A DNA stretch of 64,000 nt. It comes from Gillisella vitis (GTDB lineage: Bacteria > Pseudomonadota > Alphaproteobacteria > Rhizobiales > Rhizobiaceae). Numbering within the stretch: the stretch's first letter is position 1; each line of letters begins with the position of its first letter. The DNA is taken from the NCBI RefSeq assembly GCF_021559775.1, contig NZ_CP056048.1:310001-374000 (forward strand). The letters are read 5' to 3'. Position numbers and translations under genes: made by a program. This document shows positions 25,730 to 34,792 of the stretch, piece by piece. The notes beneath the pieces are model-generated. The model was not told where the DNA came from. It saw only the letters and a list, made by a program, of their open reading frames with translations, and did not search any database.

Positions 25730-27205
25730 TTATCGCTGTACCGAGATGAAATGATCCGTTGTGAACTCTTCAACGGCCCATTTGCCGTTAAAGCGTCCGA
25801 GACCGGAGTTTTTCTCTCCACCAAACATCACATGCGGATAGTCATGGATGGTGATGTCGTTGATATGGGACATTCCAGCTTCGATCTGCTGAGCAAAGGC
25901 CAATCCACGGGCCTCGTCACGGGTGAAGACGGCGCTGGAAAGGCCAAATTCGGTGTCATTGGCGAAGGCCAAAGCCTGTGCTTCGTCTTGAGCGCGGATG
26001 ATCGGTGCGACCGGGCCGAAGATCTCATTGCGGGCGAAGTCGGAATCGTTGGTCACATCGGCAAAGACATGCGGTGCCACCACCCGTCCCTCAATGGGGC
26101 CGGATACGCATTCGCGGAAGCCGCTGTCGCGCGCCCGCGCAATGCTTGCGGTCACGCTGCGCAGCTGGCTGTCGTTGCAAAGCGGGCCGATCAAGGTATC
26201 CGGCTCGTTCGGGTTTCCGAATTTGATTGTCTTTACCGCAGCAGTAAAAGCCTCGACGAAGTTGTCATAAATCGAGGCGTCGACGATGATGCGGTTCGTG
26301 CTCATGCAGATTTGGCCTTGATGCATGAAACGACCGATCAGTGCCGCTCCAACAGCCTTTTCCAGATCGGCATCATCGAGAACCACCAGCGGCGCATTGC
26401 CGCCAAGCTCAAGGCCTACACGCTTGAGCAGGGAGGATTCACCCGCCACCTGGGCGATATGGCGTCCAACGGGTGTGGAGCCGGTAAAGGTGAGGACGCG
26501 AGGAACCGGATGACGCGAGAAAGCGTCGCCGATGACGCTCGAGCTACCGACCACGACATTGAGCAAGCCTGCTGGCAGGCCAGCTTCCTCATAGATCTTG
26601 GCCAACAGAAGGCCGCCTGTGACCGGCGTGTCGTTCGACGGTTTCAAAACGACGGCGTTTCCAAGCGCAAGCGCCGGTGCGACAGAACGGTTCGACAGAT
26701 GCAGCGGAAAATTCCACGGGCTGATAACACCGACGACGCCGACGGGCTTTTTGTAAACCCGCGCTTCCTTGCCTGGCTTGTCGACCGGAATGATATGTCC
26801 CTGGGCGGCAGCGGGCAAGGTGACGGCTTCCAGCATGCCAGCGCGCACCGCGCCCCATTCTATGCCAGCCTTGATGCGTGTACTGCCGGATTCACGAATA
26901 ATCCAGCTAATGATTTCTTCCTTGCGGGCGTCAAGAATCGAGACCGCTCTCAGAAACACCGCTGCGCGCTCGCTCGGCAATACCCGCGCCCATTCGGTTT
27001 GGGCAGCCTTGGCTGCACCGAAGGCACGATTAAGGTCGTCAAGGCTTGCCTGGGATATTTCCGCCACAACCGTATCATCGTAAGGATTGCGATCAAGGGC
27101 CGTCTTTCCCTCGGTGCCTTCCACCCAGCGACCGGCAATATACTGCCCGGAAAATCCTTCATAGGCCTGTGGTTGGAATGCGGACTGACCAATATTCTGT
27201 TGCAA
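25730..27205 (-). CDS. Aldehyde dehydrogenase (benzaldehyde/XylC-like)
   Basis: A 491-residue NAD(P)-dependent aldehyde dehydrogenase: SPWNFPLHLSNRSVAPALALGNAVVLKPS for cofactor binding, TFTGSTPVGRHIAQ, LELGGNAPLVVLDDAD with the catalytic Glu, and QGQICMSTNR with the catalytic Cys. The proposed start is a TTG at 27205 with AGGAGG seven bases upstream. An in-frame ATG 57 bases further up would add a basic tail (ALAWRRRVKPARGG) unlike the family. It is alone, flanked by terminators and AT-rich promoter DNA. Aromatic aldehydes are plausible substrates by resemblance to XylC-type enzymes, but this is not certain. Confidence 0.87.
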   Translation of the reverse strand: MQQNIGQSAFQPQAYEGFSGQYIAGRWVEGTEGKTALDRNPYDDTVVAEISQASLDDLNRAFGAAKAAQTEWARVLPSERAAVFLRAVSILDARKEEIISWIIRESGSTRIKAGIEWGAVRAGMLEAVTLPAAAQGHIIPVDKPGKEARVYKKPVGVVGVISPWNFPLHLSNRSVAPALALGNAVVLKPSNDTPVTGGLLLAKIYEEAGLPAGLLNVVVGSSSVIGDAFSRHPVPRVLTFTGSTPVGRHIAQVAGESSLLKRVGLELGGNAPLVVLDDADLEKAVGAALIGRFMHQGQICMSTNRIIVDASIYDNFVEAFTAAVKTIKFGNPNEPDTLIGPLCNDSQLRSVTASIARARDSGFRECVSGPIEGRVVAPHVFADVTNDSDFARNEIFGPVAPIIRAQDEAQALAFANDTEFGLSSAVFTRDEARGLAFAQQIEAGMSHINDITIHDYPHVMFGGEKNSGLGRFNGKWAVEEFTTDHFISVQR

Positions 27206-27334
27206 GACGTCTCCTCCTCTTGCCGGTTTTACGCGCCTTCGCCACGCCAATGCCGCCAGCATAGGATGGCGGTAAACGAAGGCGGTCTATCTCTTTGCGG
27301 CGGGAAGAATACGGCGAAAGCCTCAGTCAATCAA

Positions 27335-27372
27335 TATGAATTATTGATTTATGATAAAAATGGTAATTCATA
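27335..27372. promoter_or_regulatory. AT-rich inverted repeat upstream of the aldehyde dehydrogenase
   Basis: TATGAATTA (27335-27343) and TAATTCATA (27364-27372) are exact complements separated by 20 AT-rich bases, in the 227-base gap between the dehydrogenase start and the kinase 3' end. The position suits an operator for the dehydrogenase gene; no adjacent regulator gene is obvious. Confidence 0.4.
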
Positions 27373-27432
27373 ATTTTTATTGTATCAATAAATGAGTTTA
27401 TAAGGCGCTTAAGCCAGAGGCTTTTGACGTCC

Positions 27433-28869
27433 TTAGTTTTCAAAGGCCTTCACCATCCAATCCAGGATGGCTTTGGCGTCCTTTGGTTGTGTCGTGTCGA
27501 TATCCAGAACCGGAGCAAGCCCGATGGGTTCCGCACGCTGCGCGAGTTCGATAAGTTCCGGGATATAGGATGCGCCGGGATGTCCGGGAAGGCGGTTTTC
27601 AAGCCTTGATCTATAGCGCTCGCCTATCGTTTCTGTGGGGGCGTGGCACCAGAGTTCAACGATCTGCGTGATGCCAGCCATCGCGATATGCTCTTTCAGA
27701 ACATCTGCTGGCTGAAATCCAAACCAGGCATCGACGATGAAGGTGGTTCCCGGTGCGGCATCGCGGATGATGGAGAAAATCGACTTGTAGCTCGCGCGTC
27801 CCAGGAGGCGATTGAAGGGGCGGTCGACATCGTCAATCAATTCCAGAAAAGGGTTTTTGATCTCATCCAGGCTCAACACCTGCCAGCCGGTTTCACGGGC
27901 GATTTTATGGGAGATCGCGCTTTTGCCGGAGGCGGGTACGCCGTTTACCATGACCAGTCTCTTGCCATGGGCAGGTTTGCCAGGATGATCGGCGTTGAGG
28001 AGGTCAAAGGCGGCCAGCCCGCACCCGATGACACCGGCATCGTCATCGAGGCGCGCTCCCCTGATATCCGCTTCATACCAGGTCTCGCTGCGAGGCAGAA
28101 AATTGAGGGCGGCTAACGCTGCCTTGCCCATGCCTCCACCCAGCAGAACCACGTCCGGGTCGAAGGCGGCGGAGAGCGTGTTGATGGCTGACTTCAGGGG
28201 CGCGGCCCATGCTGTCATCACCTGCAATGCAACCTTATCTCCTGATTCCGCAAAAGCCAGGATGGCTTCAAATCGTGTTTCAGGTGCGTAGCCTGCCTCG
28301 CGGAGATGACGTTGCAAGGCGGTTCCCGAGGATTCCGTTTCAATACAGCCGCGTTGACCGCAGGGACATGGCTGGCCATGGAGATTGACGACAAGATGGC
28401 CCAATTGGCCAGCGCATCGTCTGCCATTGACGATCCGGCCATTTTCCATGACGGCGCCGCCAATCCCGGTTCCGATGGTCAGCATGACAGAACTGTTCAT
28501 GCCCCGCGCAGCACCCACGCGGGCCTCGCCGATCAGGGCCATGCTGCAATCATTTGCAACGGTCACGGGACGACCTGATGTTGCTGACATCTCAGACTGG
28601 AGATCACAGCCGGATAGATTCAGAAATCCACCCGATATGATCTCTCCTGTCCATCCATCGACACGGCCGGGTATTCCTATTCCAATCGCCGTGGCGCGCT
28701 CCCCATCCATCTCGTGGATCAGGCTCTTTATAAGAGTGACAGCCTTGGAGGGGTCGCGGCTGCCTGTAACCGACGTCTTACGGATGATTTCGCCTTTCGG
28801 CGAAATCTGTGCCGCACGCATGTTGGTTCCGCCGACGTCGATGCCGATAGAAAACAATGGAAGAGACAT
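27433..28869 (-). CDS. ROK sugar kinase fused to a P-loop kinase domain
   Basis: A 478-residue fusion. Residues 1 to about 295 are a complete ROK kinase: DVGGTNMR (11-18), catalytic Asp107 in VANDCSM, TIGTGIGGAV, His158 in GQLGHLVV and the zinc site CPCGQRGC (168-175). Residues 303-478 are a second kinase-like domain with Walker A NGVPASGKS (309-317), FIVDAWFG and an ERYRSRLENR arginine-rich lid, resembling gluconokinase/AAA_33-type small-molecule kinases. The aldolase gene ends 14 bases upstream in the same direction. A reasonable inference is two successive phosphorylations of one sugar. Confidence 0.85.
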   Translation of the reverse strand: MSLPLFSIGIDVGGTNMRAAQISPKGEIIRKTSVTGSRDPSKAVTLIKSLIHEMDGERATAIGIGIPGRVDGWTGEIISGGFLNLSGCDLQSEMSATSGRPVTVANDCSMALIGEARVGAARGMNSSVMLTIGTGIGGAVMENGRIVNGRRCAGQLGHLVVNLHGQPCPCGQRGCIETESSGTALQRHLREAGYAPETRFEAILAFAESGDKVALQVMTAWAAPLKSAINTLSAAFDPDVVLLGGGMGKAALAALNFLPRSETWYEADIRGARLDDDAGVIGCGLAAFDLLNADHPGKPAHGKRLVMVNGVPASGKSAISHKIARETGWQVLSLDEIKNPFLELIDDVDRPFNRLLGRASYKSIFSIIRDAAPGTTFIVDAWFGFQPADVLKEHIAMAGITQIVELWCHAPTETIGERYRSRLENRLPGHPGASYIPELIELAQRAEPIGLAPVLDIDTTQPKDAKAILDWMVKAFEN

Positions 28870-28883
28870 GACATCCGCCGATC

Positions 28884-29798
28884 TTACGCCGCAACTCTCT
28901 GCTTGTTGCGATAGCGCCCGATAATGTCTTGAATATCATGCAATCGGGACACGGCAATTGTCGAAAGCTTCTCTTTCGAGATATTTCGGTCGAGGTCGAT
29001 GCAGTCTTTCCAAAGGGAGCGGCCAGCGATGACGCCGGAGGCCCCGTTCTTCATGGCCGCCTCGACCTGGAGAAGGAATGTTTCATGGTCGACACCCGCC
29101 GAAAGAACGGCCCAAGGGACGTCTCCGGCAACCTTCGTGACTTCGGCGCAGGCTTTTTCAGAGCCAGGATAAGGAATTTTCAGAACTTTGGACCCCAGTT
29201 CCAGGCAGGCGCGTGAGCCTTCGACGATAAGCTGCGGAATCTTGGCCTGATAGTCTTCACGGCTTTCACCTTCAAGCTGGTAGGTCAGGAACTCGACGAC
29301 CAGAAGAAAGTCCTCGCGGGCGAAATCCTCAATGGTCCTCTTCAGGGTTTCAAGGTTTGCAACATTGGCCGCCGGGGTATCCATTCGCAGATAGACCATG
29401 ATTTTGCCACCGGTGGCGCCAAGAGCGCGAACGCGCCGCGCATCGACACCTTCCACCATCTTGGAAATGCGATAGCCTTCTGGTGACGTGTCCCATCCGG
29501 AGGCATCGATACCGATCAGAAGTGCCGTATCCCTGGGAAGGATATCGTTATCGATCAACCCGGGCACCGCACAGACCGGGTCTACGAGCACGCAGCCGGC
29601 ATGAGAGGCCAGATAGCGTGCAATGTCAGCCTTGGTTTCTCCAAGAATATCATTGCCGATTTTCGCTTGTTCTTCCGGGGTCGCGGCAAGAATGGATCGC
29701 ATACCGCCGCGCTGATCACATGCAATAACCATCATAGATCCGCTACCGTTGCAAATTTGATGGTATCCGCGTCTTTCTGCCGTTGTCATTGCCGTCAT
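28884..29798 (-). CDS. Class I aldolase of the LacD/YihT family
   Basis: A 304-residue protein related to tagatose-1,6-bisphosphate aldolase (LacD) and sulfofructose-1-phosphate aldolase (YihT): VIACDQRGGMRS near residue 24, LVDPVCAVP, and LKIPYPG with Lys207 at the expected Schiff-base position (KVEMP in YihT). Also present are VLSAGVDHETF and GVIAGRSLWKD, the phosphate-binding end. CGGAG precedes the ATG by seven bases. It splits a phosphorylated ketohexose into two three-carbon units. Paired with a two-kinase fusion and a sugar importer, it completes a self-contained sugar catabolic route. Confidence 0.85.
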   Translation of the reverse strand: MTAMTTAERRGYHQICNGSGSMMVIACDQRGGMRSILAATPEEQAKIGNDILGETKADIARYLASHAGCVLVDPVCAVPGLIDNDILPRDTALLIGIDASGWDTSPEGYRISKMVEGVDARRVRALGATGGKIMVYLRMDTPAANVANLETLKRTIEDFAREDFLLVVEFLTYQLEGESREDYQAKIPQLIVEGSRACLELGSKVLKIPYPGSEKACAEVTKVAGDVPWAVLSAGVDHETFLLQVEAAMKNGASGVIAGRSLWKDCIDLDRNISKEKLSTIAVSRLHDIQDIIGRYRNKQRVAA

Positions 29799-30067
29799 GT
29801 GTCCACTCCGAAAGAAATTGCAGGCAAAAGCGGACAGCGCAAAGCTTTAGCCATGCGCGAGCCCTCCTGCGTCAGGTGATTTGATGATGCCTTGAAAGTC
29901 GCAGGGCCATGGACGTCATAGGGCCTGGGAAGTCACAGGGAAGGGCGCCGTATTGCATTGAGTCCGGAGCCGTTTCAGTGTAGCCTTCCCGTTTCGTGTA
30001 ACACATTTCAGAAAGGAATTGCAAGCTGCTTCCGCAAACTTCACAGGATACGGCGTCCCGGGCGACA

Positions 30068-31015
30068 TTGCATATGGTCGCAAAGCTGCATTACGAAGCG
30101 GAAATGTCTCAGGTTGAGATCGCGCGCAAGCTTGGAATCTCGACCGCGACCGTCTCCCGTTTGCTTCAACGGGCCAGGGTGCTTGGGATCGTCAAGATCG
30201 AGGTGCTTGACCTTGTCTCGCCCGCCGGTCTAACCCAGGAATTGATTGAGGCGCTGTCCCTGAAGAGGGCGGCGGTGATCGATACGCCATCGACAGGTGT
30301 TCTGGGTGCGCTGGCAAAGCCATTGGGCGATCTGCTCAAGGAAGAAGGTCTGGCCGCAGGGTCGGTCATCGGCATCGGTTGGGGTCGTGCCATACGTGAG
30401 GTTATTGCCGCTGGCTTGCCGCGTATTCCTGGCATTATCGCCGTTGCGTTGAACGGTGGTCTCCAGCAATCAGCGCCGCATTTCCAGATTAGCGAATTTG
30501 TCCGCCAGGCCGCCGATCAGTTGGGTGGCAGCGCCCATTTTCTACATGCGCCTTATCTTTCTTCAGCCGAATTGAAGGATGCCTTTCTTGCTGATGCATT
30601 CGTGCAGGAAACGACGAAGCTTTGGGATCGCCTGGATTGCGCGATTGTCGGCATAGGGCTGCCGCATGCTATCAATCCGCCTGAGGCGAGTGCTGCGACA
30701 GTGAATGAGCGCGCCATTGGAGGCGCGGTTGGTGACGTCATCAGGCACTATGTCGATATCAACGGCAAGCTTTTGTCCTGGGATGGGGAAGAGCGAATGA
30801 TTGCGGCATCCAGCCAGCAGCTTTGCAAAGCCAAACTGTCTATCGGTGTGGCCGCGACCGTTGAAAAAGCGGCTGGAATCATCGGTGCTGTTCGCTCCGG
30901 AATGATCAATTCCCTGGTCACCGATGCCAATACCTGCATCGCAATTCTCAATCTTCTCCAGCAAGATGCGCCCTCCCAGGCGGCGGAAAAACAAATAAAA
31001 GCGAAAAAGAAATAA
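30068..31015 (+). CDS. SorC/DeoR-type sugar-responsive regulator
   Basis: A protein of about 315 residues. It begins with a helix-turn-helix (MVAKLHYEAEMSQVEIARKLGISTATVSRLLQR split over residues 3 to 35) and continues with the SorC sugar-binding domain: GSVIGIGWGRAIREVIA, VALNGGLQQ, CAIVGIGLP and RGEERMIAASSQ-like DGEERMIAASSQQL. The start is uncertain: TTG 30068, ATG 30074, or a non-ATG codon slightly upstream, because the family usually has 8-12 residues before VAKLYY. It is divergent from the aldolase and kinase genes and precedes the importer, and likely controls both units in response to a phosphosugar. Confidence 0.82.
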   Translation: MHMVAKLHYEAEMSQVEIARKLGISTATVSRLLQRARVLGIVKIEVLDLVSPAGLTQELIEALSLKRAAVIDTPSTGVLGALAKPLGDLLKEEGLAAGSVIGIGWGRAIREVIAAGLPRIPGIIAVALNGGLQQSAPHFQISEFVRQAADQLGGSAHFLHAPYLSSAELKDAFLADAFVQETTKLWDRLDCAIVGIGLPHAINPPEASAATVNERAIGGAVGDVIRHYVDINGKLLSWDGEERMIAASSQQLCKAKLSIGVAATVEKAAGIIGAVRSGMINSLVTDANTCIAILNLLQQDAPSQAAEKQIKAKKK

Positions 31016-31033
31016 GTTTCTGAAAAAAATTTC

Positions 31034-31091
31034 TTGACGGCAGACTGAAAACGGCGTGATGATGCTGTCGTGAATTGAATGCTTAATTCAC
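31034..31091 (+). promoter_or_regulatory. Promoter and operator of the sugar ABC operon
   Basis: TTGACG (31034-31039) and GATGAT (31058-31063, 18-base spacing) form a moderate promoter. Just downstream GTGAATT (31070-31076) and AATTCAC (31085-31091) make an inverted repeat with an 8-base centre, a size and place suited to SorC-type control of the binding-protein gene. Confidence 0.5.
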
Positions 31092-31126
31092 GGGAGATGA
31101 CTGTTTCGATTTGGGAGGAGAGAAAC

Positions 31127-32116
31127 ATGGAACGTCGGCGTTTTCTTCAATCTGCGACCGCGCTTGCCTTGTCCGCACCGGCTGTTCTGGCGGTTACGCG
31201 TGCTCAGGCCGAAAATAAAAAATTCAGAATTGCGCTGATTCCGGGTCTGACGACCGACGCGTTTTATATCACGATGCATAAGGGCGCAGAAGCAGCAGCA
31301 GCTGCCATTGGCGCACAGATTATTTTTCAAGGCGCTCCAGATTTCAACCCTGTGACACAGGTTCCGGTTCTTGATGCGGTCATTGCGAAAAAGCCGGATG
31401 CCATTCTCATCGCACCAACCGATACCACACAGCTGGTGCAGCCGTTGAAAAAGGCAGCGGATGCGGGCATTCCGCTGATCACGGTCGATACATTCATCGG
31501 GACAGGTGACTATCAAACGGGTGCAGGGGACGGGGACTTTCCGTTGTCCTATATCGCATCGGACAATGTTCTGGGCGGCGAAATTGCAGCGCGCTCTCTG
31601 GCGTCGGCCATTGGGGACAAGGGAAAGGTCTACGTCTCCAACGTCAAGCCAGGAGTCTCGACAACGGACCAGCGAGAGCAAGGGTTCAAATCCGAGATGG
31701 CCAAACATCCCGGCATCACGGTTCTCGAAACGCAGTTCAATGACAATGACGCTAACAAGGCCGCATCTCAGCTCCAGGCGGTCTATGCCCGCAATCCAGA
31801 TTTGGCCGGTGTATTTGGTGCCAATCTCTTTTCCGGGCTTGGATCGGCGAACGGTGTCCAGCAGGCTGGCCAATCCGGCGCAATCAAGGTTGTGGCTTTC
31901 GATGCGCCAGGGTCAGTGGTGGATAATCTGAAATCCGGCCTTATCGATTTTGCAATCGCCCAGCATCCTGCGGAAATCGGCTATTACGGGGTGATCTCCG
32001 CCTATGCGCACCTGACCGGGCAGTCCATCCCAACCAAGATTGGGACTGGCTTTACTGTCATCAACAGAAGCAACGTGACTGATCCAGCCGTCGCTCGGTT
32101 CATCTACGCTGAATAG
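31127..32116 (+). CDS. Sugar ABC substrate-binding protein (RbsB/FrcB type)
   Basis: A 329-residue periplasmic binding protein with a twin-arginine-like signal (MERRRFLQSATALALSAPAV then LAVTRAQA). The core is ribose-binding-protein-like: RIALIPGLTTDAFYITMHKGAEAAA, ILIAPTDTTQL, PLITVDTFIG, ASDNVLGGEIAARSLA and QHPAEIGYYGV. The ATG at 31127 follows GGGAGGAG; an in-frame ATG 48 bases up would disrupt the signal peptide. It delivers a sugar to the permease and ATPase encoded next. Neighbouring kinase, aldolase and reductase genes suggest a ketose or polyol rather than ribose. Confidence 0.9.
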   Translation: MERRRFLQSATALALSAPAVLAVTRAQAENKKFRIALIPGLTTDAFYITMHKGAEAAAAAIGAQIIFQGAPDFNPVTQVPVLDAVIAKKPDAILIAPTDTTQLVQPLKKAADAGIPLITVDTFIGTGDYQTGAGDGDFPLSYIASDNVLGGEIAARSLASAIGDKGKVYVSNVKPGVSTTDQREQGFKSEMAKHPGITVLETQFNDNDANKAASQLQAVYARNPDLAGVFGANLFSGLGSANGVQQAGQSGAIKVVAFDAPGSVVDNLKSGLIDFAIAQHPAEIGYYGVISAYAHLTGQSIPTKIGTGFTVINRSNVTDPAVARFIYAE

Positions 32117-32219
32117 ACCTCCACGGCCTCGTTAAAACGTCAGCCAAGGCTGACCGGACGCCAGGATAAGGCTTCCGAGTCCCTTCATTGACAGCTGACC
32201 AGAACTCAGGATGGAATTC

Positions 32220-33284
32220 ATGCTGGAAAACCAGACCATGGCGCCCGAGAACACCCACGCCGTCGCACCTCAGGCAGACCACGCCGACGTTACCAAGACG
32301 ATCGTGCAGCGTATCGCTCAGTTGCGGGCGTGGGTCTTTCTGGCTGCCCTTATTGTGATCTTCGAGATTTGGGCGCAGACAGATTTTGGAGGGACGTTCG
32401 TTGGTTCACCTTTCAATTGGCAATCCGTTGCGGTCTTTGCCGTTGCGCCCCTTCTGTTGGCAATCGGCCAGACCTTCGTCATCATCTCTGGCGGCATCGA
32501 TCTTTCCGCAGGTTTCATCATGGGGCTTGCGGCGGTTGTCGCTGCCCATGCCACCAATTATTTCGGGGTTTTCATGCCTTTGCCGGCTGCCATGGTATGC
32601 GGCATCCTCGTCGCCATCCTCGCCGCGACTATTCCAGGCATTATCAACGGGCTGCTGATCTCCAGGCTCAACGTACCCCCCTTTATCGGCACGCTCGGCA
32701 TGTTCGGCGTTGCCAGAGGAGCGGCTTTCCTTCTTGCCGGAGGAACAACGGTACCCGTCAAAAACTCCTATTTCGCAGCGCTTGGGAATGGACGGATAGA
32801 AGGTATCCCTTATCTCGTTCTGGTGACCGCCGTTTTCGTGCTGTTGATGCATTACATTCTCAGCCAGACACGGTTTGGGCAGCATAATTATGCGATTGGC
32901 GCCAATGCCCAGGCCTCACGCCGGGCAGGCATCGATATCAAAGGCCATATCTTGCGGCTTTATATCCTGTCCTCGGTCTGCGCGGGTCTTGGCGGCGCAT
33001 TATACGCCGCGCGTTTCACGGCAGGCGCTGCCCAGGCCGGGGAACCCTTGCTTCTCGACAGCGTAGCGGCCGTGGTGATTGGCGGTGCCAGCCTGTTTGG
33101 CGGCTCGGGAACAATCATCGGAACGGTGGCGGGAGCCCTGGTCATCGCGGTCATCCAGTATGGCCTGGTCTTCATGAATGTTGAGCCATTCTGGCAATTC
33201 ATTGCCGTTGGCGTCGTCATCATCATTTCCGTTCTTATCGACCAGGCGCAACGCCGCTTCAGTGGAGTCAAACATGCTGAGTAA
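32220..33284 (+). CDS. Sugar ABC permease (RbsC/FrcC type)
   Basis: A 354-residue membrane protein with 8-10 hydrophobic segments and RbsC-family marks: LLLAIGQTFVIISGGIDLS, IPGIINGLLISRLNVPPFIGTLGMFGVARG, and AIGANAQASRRAGIDIKGHILRLY for ATPase contact. AGGA lies eight bases before the ATG at 32220; another ATG at 32211 in frame is possible. It works as a homodimer with the 31127 binding protein. Its 3' end overlaps the ATPase gene by 11 bases. Confidence 0.9.
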   Translation: MLENQTMAPENTHAVAPQADHADVTKTIVQRIAQLRAWVFLAALIVIFEIWAQTDFGGTFVGSPFNWQSVAVFAVAPLLLAIGQTFVIISGGIDLSAGFIMGLAAVVAAHATNYFGVFMPLPAAMVCGILVAILAATIPGIINGLLISRLNVPPFIGTLGMFGVARGAAFLLAGGTTVPVKNSYFAALGNGRIEGIPYLVLVTAVFVLLMHYILSQTRFGQHNYAIGANAQASRRAGIDIKGHILRLYILSSVCAGLGGALYAARFTAGAAQAGEPLLLDSVAAVVIGGASLFGGSGTIIGTVAGALVIAVIQYGLVFMNVEPFWQFIAVGVVIIISVLIDQAQRRFSGVKHAE

Positions 33285-34023
33285 TGTCGCACCCCTTCTG
33301 GAAGTCCGTAATTTTTCCCGGTATTTCGGCGCTGTGAAAGCTCTTGATAATTGCTCGCTAACCGTCGGTGCCGGTGAAGTCGTGGCCTTGGCCGGAGACA
33401 ATGGCGCCGGAAAGACCACCATGATCAAGGCGATCTCGGGTGTCTATTCGCCCACGTCGGGCGAAATTCTGATCGATGGCTCCCCGGTTGCTTTTTCCTC
33501 GCCGCAGGATGCGCGGGAAAAAGGGATTGAGACGATCTATCAGGACTTGGCGCTTGCCGATAATCTTTCCATCGGTGCCAATATTTTCCTCGGACGCGAA
33601 CCCATGAAACGCGCTTTTGGCTTTATTCCGGTCCTTGACCGGAAGGCGATGGCCAAAGCCGCAGCTGATACGATGGCTCTCCTCGACTTCCATGTGAAGC
33701 GACTGGATGCCCCGGTCAGCAATTTTTCGGGCGGGCAGCGCCAGGCGGTGGCAATCGGTCGGGCCGTTTACTGGAATGCCAAGATCCTGATCATGGACGA
33801 ACCGACAGCAGCGTTGGGCGTGCCGGAGCAGCGTAAGGTTGTTGCGCTGATCAAATCCCTGAAAGCCCAAGGTAGGGGCGTTATTTTCATCTCCCATAAT
33901 TTGCAGGACATATTCGCGGTATCGGACCGTATCGTTGTCCTGAGACGGGGTGTTGTCGCGGGAACGCGCAATATTGCCGATACCAACCACGACGAAGTCG
34001 TCAAGCTGATGATTGGTGGCTAA
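33274..34023 (+). CDS. Sugar ABC ATPase, single-domain (FrcA type)
   Basis: This 249-residue ATPase carries Walker A GDNGAGKTTM, signature NFSGGQRQAVAIGRAVY and Walker B ILIMDEPTAALGVPE. RbsA proteins normally hold two such domains; this one is a single domain like FrcA of the rhizobial fructose importer, so two copies should pair with the permease dimer. The ATG at 33274 is inside the permease gene and preceded by AGTGGAG. A longer upstream in-frame reading is antisense-like and rejected. Confidence 0.9.
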   Translation: MLSNVAPLLEVRNFSRYFGAVKALDNCSLTVGAGEVVALAGDNGAGKTTMIKAISGVYSPTSGEILIDGSPVAFSSPQDAREKGIETIYQDLALADNLSIGANIFLGREPMKRAFGFIPVLDRKAMAKAAADTMALLDFHVKRLDAPVSNFSGGQRQAVAIGRAVYWNAKILIMDEPTAALGVPEQRKVVALIKSLKAQGRGVIFISHNLQDIFAVSDRIVVLRRGVVAGTRNIADTNHDEVVKLMIGG

Positions 34024-34063
34024 TCCTAGAAGTCAGCAAGCAAATCAACGCGGGATTATACTC

Positions 34064-34792
34064 ATGTGGGAACTTGATGGGAAAGCAATCCTCGTCACTG
34101 GTGCCAGCGGTGGAATCGGTGGCGCGACAGTGACGAAGCTGAAAGACGCCGGGGCCAAGGTCTATGCGGCCGGAAGGTCACGAGACGAGCTTGAAAAGCT
34201 GGCCGCGCAAACCGGTTGTGAAACGTTGATTTTCGATCTCACCTCGGAGGACGAAATTCGCAGGGCAATAGAGGGTTTACCATTGTGGGGGGTGGTGAAC
34301 TGTGGTGGCTTTGGCGGCGAAATCGCCACCCCGCAGGAAACCGACATTTCTATCTTCGACAAAGCCATTGCCATCAATGTGAGAGGCGCGCTTCTCGTCA
34401 CCAAATACGCATCGCGCTCAATGATCAAAGAAGGCAAGGGCGGGTCGATCGTCAATGTCTCGAGCCAGGCAGCACTGGCAGCATTGCCGGGCCATGTCTC
34501 CTATGCGTCTTCCAAAGCGGCACTGGACAGCATTACCCGTGTCAGCGCGCTTGAGCTTGGCAAATACAAAATTCGGGTCAATAGCGTCAATCCCACGGTG
34601 GTTATGACGGAGATGTCCGCATTTTATTGGGGTCGCGCGGAGATAGGCGAACCCTTCCTGCAAAAAATGCCGTTGGGACGATGGGCGACCGTCGATGACA
34701 TCGCAAAGCCGATCCGCTTCTTGTTGAGTGAGGAGGCGTCAATGATCACCGGTGTCTCTCTCCCAATTGACGGTGGCTTTACAGCCTGTTGA
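34064..34792 (+). CDS. SDR reductase resembling L-xylulose/dicarbonyl reductase (DCXR)
   Basis: A 242-residue short-chain reductase with TGASGGIGG (12-20), VNCGGFGG, catalytic Ser in NVSSQAA and YASSK. The late segment NSVNPTVVMTEM and the terminal PIDGGFTAC closely resemble L-xylulose reductase, which ends in the same GGFxAC form. Such enzymes interconvert ketoses and polyols with NADP(H). Placed last in the importer operon, it probably feeds the ketose to the two-kinase fusion and aldolase encoded upstream. It overlaps the convergent M20 gene by 14 bases. Confidence 0.85.
   Translation: MWELDGKAILVTGASGGIGGATVTKLKDAGAKVYAAGRSRDELEKLAAQTGCETLIFDLTSEDEIRRAIEGLPLWGVVNCGGFGGEIATPQETDISIFDKAIAINVRGALLVTKYASRSMIKEGKGGSIVNVSSQAALAALPGHVSYASSKAALDSITRVSALELGKYKIRVNSVNPTVVMTEMSAFYWGRAEIGEPFLQKMPLGRWATVDDIAKPIRFLLSEEASMITGVSLPIDGGFTAC

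Noticed and set aside
25751-27373. 540-codon open frame on the plus strand
   Set aside because: It lies antisense to the aldehyde dehydrogenase, whose catalytic motifs are intact; the translated text is Arg/His/Cys-rich without domain features. It is a GC-driven shadow.
27433-28869. Fusion kinase as a sequencing or assembly artefact
   Set aside because: The frame is continuous, both domains have intact motifs, and a natural linker (about 295-302) separates them.
28884-29798. Sulfoquinovose pathway (YihT) assignment
   Set aside because: The aldolase resembles YihT, but no sulfoquinovosidase, isomerase or sulfolactaldehyde reductase is nearby, and LacD-type tagatose-bisphosphate chemistry fits the double kinase better.
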